DNA of 64,000 nucleotides from Desulfoscipio sp. XC116 (lineage in GTDB: Bacteria > Bacillota > Desulfotomaculia > Desulfotomaculales > Desulfallaceae). Under the pieces are notes generated by a model. The model searched no databases. It was not told the DNA's origin and saw only the letters and a list, made by a program, of their open reading frames with translations. Both the position numbers and the translations under genes were made by a program. Of this stretch, positions 44,379 to 52,354 are shown piece after piece. The DNA lies in NCBI RefSeq assembly GCF_039851975.1, contig NZ_CP156660.1:3539035-3603034 (forward strand). Direction: 5' to 3'. Every line of letters begins with the position of its first letter. The first letter of the stretch is position 1.

Positions 44379-45323
44379 TTATCTTTTTACTAAACAACTT
44401 GATGGTTTGCCGTTCAAAACTTTAATTACCTCCTCGGCTACCAGTACTGAGGTTTTAACTTGGGCCTCTTCTGTGAGCCCGGCAATATGAGGCGTCAGAA
44501 TAATATTATCCAGTTCAAGTAAAGGGGAACCAAGCGGTGGCTCCTGTTCCAATACGTCCAAGGCCGCACCGGCTAGCTTTCCGGAAACAAGTGCTTCGTA
44601 AAGGGCTTTTTCGTCAATCACCCCACCCCTGGCTGAATTTATGATAACTGCCGTAGGTTTAACTAAATTTAATGTTTGTTCATTTATTAAATGCCGGGTA
44701 GCTTTGTTTAGTGGAACGTGAAGACTAATAAAATCCGAGCAGCTGATTACCTCTTCCAGGCTTGATAATCTAACGCCAAAATCGGCAACTGCTATTTCGT
44801 AAGGAGGTAGAAACGGGTCGTAACCGACAATATCCATACCAAATGCTTTTGCCCGTGCCGCCAGCCTTGTCCCAATCTCGCCTATGCCAATAAGACCCAG
44901 CCTTTTACCATATATTTCAGTGCCGGTAAATTGCTTCCGGTCCCAATTCCCTTGTTTTATATCGGCAGTAGCTTCGGCGGGGCATCTCGCAAAAGTTAAC
45001 ATTGCGGTAAAAACATATTCTACTACTGATATAGCATTTGCATTTCTAGCGTAAATTACAGCTACACCACTGTCTTTTGCAGCTTGCAGATCGATGTTGT
45101 CCAATCCTACACCTAAGCGGCCAATAACTTTTAGCTCCGGTGCCGACTCCAGAAGTGAACGGGTAACTTTTGTTTGATTACGGACAATAAGCGCGTCTGC
45201 ATCTTGAATTACCTGGAACAGCTCAGGTTTTTTCCACAGGTCGGGATCGTATATGATATCACCCGTTTCAGACAATATCTTATTGCCCTGGTCCCAATTT
45301 AATTCAGTTATCACACTTTTCAT
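44379..45323 (-). CDS. slcC: D-2-hydroxyacid dehydrogenase, probable (S)-sulfolactate dehydrogenase
   Basis: A 314-residue NAD-dependent dehydrogenase of the SerA/D-isomer-specific family without a regulatory tail. Seen are GRLGVGLDNID (about 87-97), the Rossmann loop GLIGIGEIGTR (about 142-152), NSARGGVIDE with the catalytic Arg, and TPHIAG with the catalytic His. SlcC enzymes of this family oxidise (S)-sulfolactate to sulfopyruvate; paired with a ComC-type reductase, which makes the (R)-isomer, they racemise sulfolactate for SuyAB. That pair is present here (50910-51953), so the symbol rests on context. Confidence 0.75.
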   Translation of the reverse strand: MKSVITELNWDQGNKILSETGDIIYDPDLWKKPELFQVIQDADALIVRNQTKVTRSLLESAPELKVIGRLGVGLDNIDLQAAKDSGVAVIYARNANAISVVEYVFTAMLTFARCPAEATADIKQGNWDRKQFTGTEIYGKRLGLIGIGEIGTRLAARAKAFGMDIVGYDPFLPPYEIAVADFGVRLSSLEEVISCSDFISLHVPLNKATRHLINEQTLNLVKPTAVIINSARGGVIDEKALYEALVSGKLAGAALDVLEQEPPLGSPLLELDNIILTPHIAGLTEEAQVKTSVLVAEEVIKVLNGKPSSCLVKR

Positions 45324-45448
45324 ACGTCACCTCTTAAACAATTACTTGATTGCCATAAGATATTTTCTAAGTCCAAGAGAAAATGAAAATCCATTTGTTA
45401 GGCATTGCTGATTCACTGCTACTGAGAATGCTGATATGGTTCTTTCTG

Positions 45449-45492
45449 CAATAACCAACCCCATAATTTTACGGCCCTGAGGTTGGTTATTG
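45449..45492 (-). other. Intercistronic inverted repeat between the dehydrogenase genes
   Basis: CAATAACCAACC at 45449-45460 and GGTTGGTTATTG at 45481-45492 are perfect 12-bp arms around a 20-base loop. No U-run follows, so it more likely stabilises or processes the operon mRNA than terminates it. Confidence 0.55.
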
Positions 45493-45505
45493 TAAATATT
45501 ATTTT

Positions 45506-46366
45506 TTACTTTAGAACTTTATAAACCGCGTTACAATCTTCGTTGGCAAGACCTTCGGCTTCAGCAATTTCATAGAATTTCTTAGCCAGTTTAGTGAATC
45601 TGGCATCATAGTTCCAGTCATCGGCCATTTCGCAGCCTAGCCTAACATCCTTTAAGGCTAAACTGACCCCAAATCGATTAGCAAAATCGTTGTTTCGAAT
45701 CCAAGGGCCACGAACCTGCAACTGGAAGGAATCGGCGCCGGTATCGGCTAGCAGCTCTTGCAGTTGCCCGGGATTAATGCCGGCCTTTTCGCCAATTCTC
45801 AAACCTTCCGCCAGTACCGCCAAGTTGGTCATACCAATCATATTGCTAATTAATTTAAAAGCATAAGCTTGTTCAACATCACCAAGATAATAAACATTGC
45901 TCCCTACGATCTTTAAGATATCCAGCATTTTTTGGTAAACTTCTTTCTTCCCGCCGGCAAAGATAGGTTGCTCTGCTTTTTCAGCTTGGGCAGGCCCCTT
46001 ACCCAAGGGACAACCCAAAAAATCAATTCCCTTACTGGCCGCATGATCGGCTAATTCCCTGGCTGTTTTGGGGTCAATGGTACTTACGTCAATGTAGATG
46101 GCACCGGACTTCATTTTATTCAGTAATCCTTCTTCACCCAGCATAGTTGCCTTAATGTGCTTGGGCAAGGGCAGACTGGTAAAAACAACATCACAATCAG
46201 CCATTTCAGATGCGCTTTTAGCTGCTTTTCCGCTAGTTCCGGCAGCTAATGTTTTTTCGATAGCTTCATTACTTAAATCAAATACAATTACATCTTTGCC
46301 CGCACGAATAAGGTTCCGGGCCAAAGCACCCCCCATAATACCTAAGCCAATATATCCGAATTTCAT
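45506..46366 (-). CDS. Beta-hydroxyacid dehydrogenase, probable DHPS/sulfolactaldehyde oxidoreductase
   Basis: A 286-residue 3-hydroxyisobutyrate dehydrogenase-family enzyme. It has the GLGIMG Rossmann loop (7-12), the catalytic Lys170 with Asn174 (KLISN) and usual length. The common substrate motif SGG is replaced by Leu-Gly122-Lys123-Gly124; E. coli YihU, the sulfolactaldehyde reductase, has Gly-Arg-Thr at the same numbers for sulfonate binding (from memory). A sulfonate substrate is thus likely: oxidation of 2,3-dihydroxypropane-1-sulfonate to sulfolactaldehyde, passed to the aldehyde dehydrogenase of the operon. AAAGGG lies eight bases before ATG 46366. Confidence 0.75.
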   Translation of the reverse strand: MKFGYIGLGIMGGALARNLIRAGKDVIVFDLSNEAIEKTLAAGTSGKAAKSASEMADCDVVFTSLPLPKHIKATMLGEEGLLNKMKSGAIYIDVSTIDPKTARELADHAASKGIDFLGCPLGKGPAQAEKAEQPIFAGGKKEVYQKMLDILKIVGSNVYYLGDVEQAYAFKLISNMIGMTNLAVLAEGLRIGEKAGINPGQLQELLADTGADSFQLQVRGPWIRNNDFANRFGVSLALKDVRLGCEMADDWNYDARFTKLAKKFYEIAEAEGLANEDCNAVYKVLK

Positions 46367-46403
46367 AAAAGACACCCTTTCTAACTAAAATTAAACCGGA
46401 TAA

Positions 46404-47813
46404 CTATCCGTTACAATTTGCGATTTCATCCCTCAACGCTTCTGTCTCAACATCTTTTCCGGCATGATCCCATTTTATAGCTAGGATCGACAGTAACCCA
46501 AAAGCCGGTACCAGTGCCAGGAACAGCAATGTCTTTTGCAGATCAACGGCAGCCAACACCAGCGGGAAGAAGTAGAAACCAATAATACTGCCTACACGTA
46601 CCATAGTCTGCCCCCAGCCCGAGCCCAAACCACGGATGCCGGCCGGGAATGACAGGGTGGCTACCGCCATTCCCTGAGCTCCGGGGCCAAAGGAATGACC
46701 TAAGATAAACATGCCAATAAATAACGCCTGCAACATAATGGACATGTCTTCTTTAAATAATCCGATCGCCAACAAACAAGCTAAGGCAGTACTATAACCA
46801 ATAATACACATTCTTCTTGAACCTAATTTATCTGCAATAAAGGCCTGCCAAGTTCCACCGACAATACCGAAAAGGTTAAATACTATAGAACCAAGGATTG
46901 CCCAAAGAAACTCCTTGCCGAATATCAACCCCGCAATAACCGGCAGATAGAAACCAACCGCAAAATACTCCATACTCTGGGTCATGGATACAATTGTAGC
47001 CATCAAAGTTCTTAACCTGTAACGCTTAGTAAACAATGCGCCATATGAAAGATTAGGTTTGTTTGATTCCTGAATTGGCTCAAGGTCTTCCGGCTTGCAA
47101 TCCAGTATAACTTTAACTTCATAAGTTCTTTCAATAATCCGGGCCGCTTCCTTAATACCAACATGGTTTAATGCCCACAGAGGACTTTCTTCCATAAAGT
47201 ATTTTCGCATTATAAGAACAACTATAGCCGGTACAGCGCCGAAACCAACTGCCCAACGCCACAAGTTTTCATTGGCTCCCAAGAAATAAATAGGAAGAAT
47301 AATCAGGAAAGACGCAGTCGCCGCGATATACCACATTCCCTGCCAAAGATTAACCCATTTTCCTTTTCCTTTAAGGGAACTAAATTCAGCAATATAACTT
47401 AAGGCTACCGGGAAATCTAAACCAACGCCGATACCCATCAAGAACCGGCAAATCATTAATATTTCCACATTGGGTGCGAATGCCGCCACCAGAGCTGACA
47501 CTACAAAAAACCATAGGTCCGCATAAAACATCTTTTTTCTTCCTAGCTTGTCCACAAGATAACCGCCAAAAATTGCCCCCAACAGGGCGCCAAAGGCCAT
47601 AGAGGATGTTAAATTACCAAGTTGTGCCGCAGTTAAATTAAATTCCTCTCGTAACTGCACTGCACCAATACCCAGACTGGTGAAATCATAGGCGTCAATA
47701 AATATTCCACCCAAAGCCGTAAGAAGTACAATAGTAGCATTTTTAGCCCGGCCACAAGTGTTAAGAAAGTTAATGATGTCTTGTTTCCCATGGACAACAA
47801 GTTTTTCGGACAT
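46404..47813 (-). CDS. MFS transporter, probable sulfonate importer
   Basis: A 469-residue major facilitator protein with about 12 transmembrane helices. The GGYLVDKLGRKK motif (loop 2-3) and RFLMGIGVGLDFPVALSYI (helix 4) are of the sugar/aromatic-acid porter type, and an IADKLGSRR copy lies in the second half. A cytoplasmic loop of about 60 residues separates the halves. ATG 47813 has CAGGAG six bases upstream. It is the first gene after the sigma-54 promoter at 48147-48162 and probably brings in the sulfonate (DHPS or sulfolactate) degraded by the operon. Confidence 0.85.
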   Translation of the reverse strand: MSEKLVVHGKQDIINFLNTCGRAKNATIVLLTALGGIFIDAYDFTSLGIGAVQLREEFNLTAAQLGNLTSSMAFGALLGAIFGGYLVDKLGRKKMFYADLWFFVVSALVAAFAPNVEILMICRFLMGIGVGLDFPVALSYIAEFSSLKGKGKWVNLWQGMWYIAATASFLIILPIYFLGANENLWRWAVGFGAVPAIVVLIMRKYFMEESPLWALNHVGIKEAARIIERTYEVKVILDCKPEDLEPIQESNKPNLSYGALFTKRYRLRTLMATIVSMTQSMEYFAVGFYLPVIAGLIFGKEFLWAILGSIVFNLFGIVGGTWQAFIADKLGSRRMCIIGYSTALACLLAIGLFKEDMSIMLQALFIGMFILGHSFGPGAQGMAVATLSFPAGIRGLGSGWGQTMVRVGSIIGFYFFPLVLAAVDLQKTLLFLALVPAFGLLSILAIKWDHAGKDVETEALRDEIANCNG

Positions 47814-47955
47814 AAACAACTCCTGCCTTCCGATTTTTATAGCTTTTACGTAGATTTTGTATTAAAATTAAATTGGTTTTTATCTTTTTTATATTCATTG
47901 GGGAGGAGGCAACTCGTAACGCACCCTCCTATTTTTTTTTATAATTATTGGGCAC

Positions 47956-48008
47956 TTACGATACAATTTAGTCGGCAAAAGTCCCTGGTGAACCAAAGCC
48001 CCTAACTT
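47956..48008 (-). pseudogene. Decayed suyB 3'-end remnant
   Basis: About 53 bases match the last codons of suyB (compare 42830-42880): minus-strand translation gives ALVHQGLLPTKLYRK against [15 protein letters not shown] in the intact copies. Nothing of the rest of the gene remains. It lies between the sigma-54 promoter and the MFS gene, same orientation, so a former suyAB copy may once have followed this promoter. Confidence 0.65.
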
Positions 48009-48146
48009 TCACAATCATAATTGATTATTAATCCCTCCTAAAATATAATCTAATTATTTCAATCTTTCAGGCCATTGTTTTAATATTATCACCCCCTCGG
48101 CAAATAATTTTTTCGTTCTAAGAGAAACAGCTGTCTGATTAAGATG

Positions 48147-48162
48147 AGCAAAAATTATGCCA
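48147..48162 (-). promoter_or_regulatory. Sigma-54 promoter of the sulfonate operon
   Basis: On the minus strand TGGCAT-AATTT-TTGCT keeps the GG (-24) and GC (-12) of the sigma-54 consensus at the right spacing. It directs transcription into the MFS, dehydrogenase, suyAB and aldehyde dehydrogenase genes. Activator palindromes and the gene for a sigma-54 activator lie just upstream. Confidence 0.88.
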
Positions 48163-48164
48163 CA

Positions 48165-48196
48165 ATAAAAAATGCGGAATATACCACTATTCCGCA
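48165..48196 (-). terminator. Terminator of the sigma-54 activator gene
   Basis: TGCGGAATA and TATTCCGCA are perfect 9-bp arms around six bases, followed on the minus strand by TTTTTTATT. It stops read-through from the activator gene right before the sigma-54 promoter. Confidence 0.82.
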
Positions 48197-48208
48197 ACAA
48201 TAATCCTC

Positions 48209-48240
48209 AAAATAGTATTGCACTCCTGCAATACTATTTT
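48209..48240. promoter_or_regulatory. Upstream activator site 1
   Basis: A perfect palindrome with 14-bp arms (AAAATAGTATTGCA) and a CTCC spacer, centred about 70 bp before the sigma-54 promoter. Its core TTGCA-n4-TGCAA recurs in site 2. Confidence 0.78.
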
Positions 48241-48281
48241 AATTTAAGTTCTTTAAGTCTTGTTTTCAATCAATTTTTTAT

Positions 48282-48316
48282 CTTTGCACTTTTGCAAAGA
48301 CATTGTAAAAAAGCAA
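48282..48316. promoter_or_regulatory. Upstream activator site 2 (and degenerate site 3)
   Basis: CTTTGCA-CTTT-TGCAAAG at 48282-48299 has the same TTGCA-n4-TGCAA core as site 1, 66 bp away centre to centre. A weaker copy, TTGTA-AAAA-AGCAA, follows at 48303-48316. Paired sites are usual for hexamer-forming sigma-54 activators. Confidence 0.7.
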
Positions 48317-48431
48317 TACCTTAGCGAGAAAGTTTAATTTAATTAAGTCAAGCTTTCTAAAAATACGCAACATTACAAAGCATTTTCAGAAGTTGGACCT
48401 TCAACTCTTTATATTAAACCTAACCCCTAAA

Positions 48432-49832
48432 TTAAATAAGACCATATTTTTTTAATTTCCTAAAAATAGTTGAATGATCCACTTGGAACATTTTAGCCAG
48501 AGATGAAACTTTACCGTGTTTGTTTAACGCATTTTCAAGAACACTTTTCTCAAACTGGCTAATAATTTCATTTAGCGATTTTTCCCCTATATTCATTGGA
48601 TCAGTTTGAATTCCATCTTGATTTATCAGTAAGTAACCGGGCAAATCATATGCTTGCAGGACCTCCTTATCCGCGGTTACGACTAACCCCTGAATCAAGT
48701 TTTCCATCTCACGGACATTACCGGGCCATTTATAATTTTTTAGAAGCTGCTTAGCCTCTTGTGTAAAAACAATTTTCTTTTTATATTTTGTATTATATTT
48801 ACCCAAAAAGTAATCAATAAGCGCTATAATCTCTTCAATCCTCTCCCGCAACGGGGGGATTTCCAATGTGGCCACATGCAGGCGATAGTATAGATCGCTT
48901 CGAAAAAGACCTTCTTTGATAGCCAAATTCAGGTTTCTGTTAGTAGCTGCGATAAAGCGCACATCCACTTTTTTTACTTTGGTCGAGCCAATTCTTAGCA
49001 CTTCTTGGTCCTGTAGGACACGCAATAATTTTGCTTGCATGGAAAGGGGTAATTCTCCAATCTCATCTAAAAAAAGTGTCCCCTTGTCAGCTAGTTCAAA
49101 ATAACCTGGCTTACCTTTTGCGCTGGCCCCGGAAAAAGCACCCGGGTCATAGCCAAATAACTCCGATTCTATCAAATTTTCCGGAATTGTCGCGCAATTA
49201 ATTTTAAAGAATGGTTCATTTTTACGGGGACTAAATTCGTGAATCTTTTTGACAAATACATCTTTACCAACACCAGTTTCCCCTAGAATTAACACGGTGG
49301 TATCTGTTGGAGCAATTCTTCTTAATAAGTCCATTAGTTTTAGCATCTTCGGGCTTTTAATTATTATATTGGTTTGACCAAAATGTTTGGTGCGAAGGTG
49401 TTGGGCCTCTTGATAATATTTTTGAATCAGGTCTTTCTGGGCGGAGATCTCATCTTTTAACTGGGAGAGGACAGTAACATCTCTAACATAAGTAACCACA
49501 TAAGCCACTTTACCGTCTTCATCAAATACCGGATGCCCGTTTATAACAGCTTTTCTGCCTGTTTTATTTACTTGAACGGAAGTATGAGGTTTACCTGATT
49601 TCACAACTAGCGGGTTGAGGGGGGAATTAAATATACCCTCCTCCTCTAAATCTAAAACATTATGTCCTAATAGTTCTTCTTTTTTTAATCCCATAAGTTT
49701 TTCATATCTTTTATTTACAAATATAGTGTTGCCACTAGCATCTGTAATATAGATACCATCGTAAAAAATATCCAATATTTTATCAAAATAAATTCCTAAT
49801 CTTTGCAAATTTGTTTGGTAGTTCGTGCTCAT
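48432..49832 (-). CDS. Sigma-54-dependent activator of the sulfonate operon
   Basis: A 466-residue enhancer-binding protein: PAS domain (about 15-120), AAA+ domain with Walker A GETGVGKD (184-191), Walker B LFLDEIGE and the sigma-54 loop in the variant form GAFSGA (231-236), and a Fis-type helix-turn-helix at the C-terminus (DHSTIFRKLKKYGL). No CBS or response-regulator domain; the PAS presumably senses a pathway sulfonate or redox cue. It lies directly upstream of, and in the same direction as, the sigma-54 promoter it is expected to activate. Confidence 0.92.
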   Translation of the reverse strand: MSTNYQTNLQRLGIYFDKILDIFYDGIYITDASGNTIFVNKRYEKLMGLKKEELLGHNVLDLEEEGIFNSPLNPLVVKSGKPHTSVQVNKTGRKAVINGHPVFDEDGKVAYVVTYVRDVTVLSQLKDEISAQKDLIQKYYQEAQHLRTKHFGQTNIIIKSPKMLKLMDLLRRIAPTDTTVLILGETGVGKDVFVKKIHEFSPRKNEPFFKINCATIPENLIESELFGYDPGAFSGASAKGKPGYFELADKGTLFLDEIGELPLSMQAKLLRVLQDQEVLRIGSTKVKKVDVRFIAATNRNLNLAIKEGLFRSDLYYRLHVATLEIPPLRERIEEIIALIDYFLGKYNTKYKKKIVFTQEAKQLLKNYKWPGNVREMENLIQGLVVTADKEVLQAYDLPGYLLINQDGIQTDPMNIGEKSLNEIISQFEKSVLENALNKHGKVSSLAKMFQVDHSTIFRKLKKYGLI

Positions 49833-49934
49833 ATAGACACATCCTCTTAAATGCTAACTTTTTTATATTGCACTTTTACCCTCCGTTAATAAAGTTCGCT
49901 TATCTTTAAATAGCACCATTAAACCTACCTGTTT

Positions 49935-50630
49935 TTACTTAATGCTAAATGAATTAGCAATACTTAACAAATGGACTTTCATTTTCTCTTGGGCCTTTTG
50001 CTTATCTTTTTCATTAATAGCTTCATATATATCGTAATGTTCTTCAATAGATTGTTTTATTCTACCCTCAATGGTAAGGGTTTGACGGCTGCTTACTTGC
50101 AGAAGATCCAATAGATTTTGCATAAGTCGTATGGCCACAGGGTTTTTTGAGGAATTAGCCAACAATAAATGAAAACCGCGGTCTATTTCACCGATGGCAA
50201 TTAAGTCGCCGGTTTTTATAATTTCTTCGTGAGATTTCAAATTTTCCGCCATGTTTTTCAAATCCTCTTTGCTATGGCGTTTTGCAGCCCAACCCGCAAC
50301 CGCAGTTTCCAATACCATGCGAACTTCGATTAAATTGTTGATAGTATCCTGATTGTTATATAAAAGGCCGGAAAGCTGTTTGGCTATGTGCTGGGAATCC
50401 GGCGTTGCGACAAAAATACCCACCCCGTGTCTTACTTCTAAGACACCTATTCCCGCCAACGTTTTTACCGCATCCCTGACTACCGTTCGACTGACTCCAA
50501 ATTTTTCAGCCATATCCCGTTCAGTAGGAAGGCGGTCACCCGATTTTATTTTGCCCTGCTCGATCAATTTACTTATGTATTCAGCGACTTTATTTTGTAA
50601 AGTATTGTTACGGCCGATTCGTTCAAACAT
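49935..50630 (-). CDS. FadR-type GntR-family regulator
   Basis: A 231-residue regulator with a winged-helix domain (about 5-75; ERDMAEKFGVSRTVVRDAVKTL-type recognition region) and an FCD ligand-binding domain (about 90-225) with the metal-binding His/Asp residues in the IDRGFHLLLA and EEHYDIYEAI helices. GGAGG lies nine bases before ATG 50630. It diverges from the comC-like/suyAB operon, and the long palindrome at 50760-50789 between them is the likely operator. Effector probably sulfolactate or a related acid (inference). Confidence 0.85.
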   Translation of the reverse strand: MFERIGRNNTLQNKVAEYISKLIEQGKIKSGDRLPTERDMAEKFGVSRTVVRDAVKTLAGIGVLEVRHGVGIFVATPDSQHIAKQLSGLLYNNQDTINNLIEVRMVLETAVAGWAAKRHSKEDLKNMAENLKSHEEIIKTGDLIAIGEIDRGFHLLLANSSKNPVAIRLMQNLLDLLQVSSRQTLTIEGRIKQSIEEHYDIYEAINEKDKQKAQEKMKVHLLSIANSFSIK

Positions 50631-50718
50631 ATGCACTAACCTCCATCTGTAATTTATACCACTAAAGCGATAAAAAAACCTGCTAGCTTAAACATGATAT
50701 AAATTTTCCGAAATAAGA

Positions 50719-50748
50719 TTGACAATCAACGAAATAAGCTTGTATAAT
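50719..50748 (+). promoter_or_regulatory. Predicted sigma-A promoter of the comC-suyAB operon
   Basis: TTGACA (50719-50724) and TATAAT (50743-50748) are 18 bases apart, both perfect matches. The start would lie near 50755, directly before the operator palindrome. Confidence 0.88.
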
Positions 50749-50759
50749 TTGCTTAACCT

Positions 50760-50789
50760 GAACATAGGTGTTACCACATACCTATGTTC
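50760..50789. promoter_or_regulatory. GntR-family operator palindrome
   Basis: GAACATAGGT and ACCTATGTTC are perfect 10-bp arms separated by 10 bases; a further half-site ACATACCTAT follows at 50789-50799. It sits just past the promoter, where a bound repressor would block transcription. Confidence 0.75.
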
Positions 50790-50909
50790 ACATACCTATT
50801 ATAACATGGAATAAGTTTTAAGATATCTTTTATCAATTAAAAACTGTTAAGTTGTGTAGTAAAAATTTAAAATTCAAAGATAGGGATTTCTAAGGAGATG
50901 TTCTAGTTT

Positions 50910-51953
50910 ATGCATAACATTGTAGCTGAAGATTTAAAGAGGTTCTGTTCCAGTTTGTTAGAAGGTGCGGGTGTTCCCTCGGAAGATGCTGAAACTGTGG
51001 CCACCGTATTGGTAGATACAAGCCTTGATGGTATTGATACTCACGGTATTAGCCGTCTGCCTGTCTACTTGACCCGATTGCAAAGTGCCCGTATTAACTC
51101 CCGACCGAATATAAAATTTAAGCGCACAGCTCAGTCCGTAATCTTGCTGGATGGAGATAACGGCCTGGGGCAGTTGGTATCCGTGCAGGCTATGGGAAAA
51201 GCCATTGAAGCGGCAAGGGAAACCGGCGTGGGAGTGGTGCCGACCAAACACAGTAATCATTTTGGCGCCGCTACTTATTATTGCAAAATGGCCGCTAACG
51301 CCGGCATGGTTGGCATGGCTTTTACCAATTCTCCTCCCGGTATTCCCCCTTGGGGTGGTAAAAAACCTTATTTTGGGACCAACCCAATTTCATTTGGCTT
51401 TCCGTGTGTTGCTGAGCCGGTGGTTGTGGATATGTCGTCCAGTAACGTTGCTAGAGGTAATATTATACTGGCGGCCAAGGAAAATCGTCCTATACCCGAA
51501 GGCTGGGCTATTGACGCAGATGGAAACCAAACAACGGATGCTCAAAAAGCTTTAAAAGGAGCAGTGCTTCCTGTCGGCGGTCCCAAAGGATACGCTCTGG
51601 CTTTGGCTGTGGAAATACTGGCGGGTGTTATTAGCGGCGCTGCCTATGGTCCTCACGTAGGTTGGATCTATGATGAAAGTCTGGAGCCGGTAAATATAGG
51701 ACATTTCTTTATAGCTATGAATATTGAGTCGTTTATGCCCAAAAATGAATATATCAATCGTATGGAAAACATGATATCTGAAATAAAAGCTGTACCCAAG
51801 GCAGAAGGGTACGATCGCATATTACTGCCGGGAGAACGCAAGAATGCAAAAGCCAACAAGCGGTTACGGGAAGGTATTCCTGTTAAAGCAGCTTTATTGG
51901 ACGAACTTAACGAAATCGCTGTTTCTCTCGGTGTTGAAAAACTTTTACATTAG
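50910..51953 (+). CDS. comC: Ldh2/ComC-family dehydrogenase, probable (R)-sulfolactate dehydrogenase
   Basis: A 347-residue member of the malate/L-lactate/sulfolactate dehydrogenase family (Ldh2), which has its own non-Rossmann NAD fold. Family signatures are DTHGISRLP (about 44-52), TKHSNHFGAATYY (about 112-124), FGTNPISFGFP (about 152-162) and GGPKGYALAL (about 228-237). In sulfolactate degraders ComC reduces sulfopyruvate to (R)-sulfolactate, complementing SlcC. The start ATG at 50910 follows AAGGAG at a rather long 12 bases. Immediately downstream lies suyAB copy 2, forming a second catabolic operon. Confidence 0.83.
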   Translation: MHNIVAEDLKRFCSSLLEGAGVPSEDAETVATVLVDTSLDGIDTHGISRLPVYLTRLQSARINSRPNIKFKRTAQSVILLDGDNGLGQLVSVQAMGKAIEAARETGVGVVPTKHSNHFGAATYYCKMAANAGMVGMAFTNSPPGIPPWGGKKPYFGTNPISFGFPCVAEPVVVDMSSSNVARGNIILAAKENRPIPEGWAIDADGNQTTDAQKALKGAVLPVGGPKGYALALAVEILAGVISGAAYGPHVGWIYDESLEPVNIGHFFIAMNIESFMPKNEYINRMENMISEIKAVPKAEGYDRILLPGERKNAKANKRLREGIPVKAALLDELNEIAVSLGVEKLLH

Positions 51954-52066
51954 GCTTTTAAAAGTTAAGTGTAGCAATTGCAAATATCTTTTCCGGGGGT
52001 GGTTGCACTCTAACACAATAAGGAATCAGACACTCAAACAATCAACAATTTTGGAGGGAGTCAATT

Positions 52067-52351
52067 ATGAATCAACCATACTTTATTGTGCATGACGATA
52101 AAGATTCGGTCGGCGTTGCGGTAAAAGTTATCAAAGCGGGAGAAACCGTAGAAGGCTGGGTTATGTCAAACGACGCCACAATCAGTATTACAGCCAAGCA
52201 GGACATTAGAATCGGTCATAAAATTGCGCTTACCGATGTAGCAGAAGGCAAAGCAATTATTAAGTACAACGTACCTATTGGCAAAGTTGTTGCTCCTATA
52301 ACAAAGGGAGAACACGTGCATACACATAATTTAAAGACTGCGAGGTGGTAA
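52067..52351 (+). CDS. suyA: (2R)-sulfolactate sulfo-lyase, small subunit, copy 2
   Basis: 94 residues, identical in protein sequence to the copy at 43994-44278. It has the SAF-domain pattern with C-terminal HVHTHN. Ribosome site GGAGGGAG upstream is also within the repeat. It follows the comC-like gene, so it is expressed from the GntR-controlled promoter rather than from the sigma-54 one. Confidence 0.85.
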   Translation: MNQPYFIVHDDKDSVGVAVKVIKAGETVEGWVMSNDATISITAKQDIRIGHKIALTDVAEGKAIIKYNVPIGKVVAPITKGEHVHTHNLKTARW

Positions 52352-52354
52352 TCA

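Noticed and set aside
48209-48240. The 14-bp palindrome as a terminator of the activator gene
   Set aside because: No U-run follows; the same core recurs at 48282-48299, and a true terminator is at 48165-48196.
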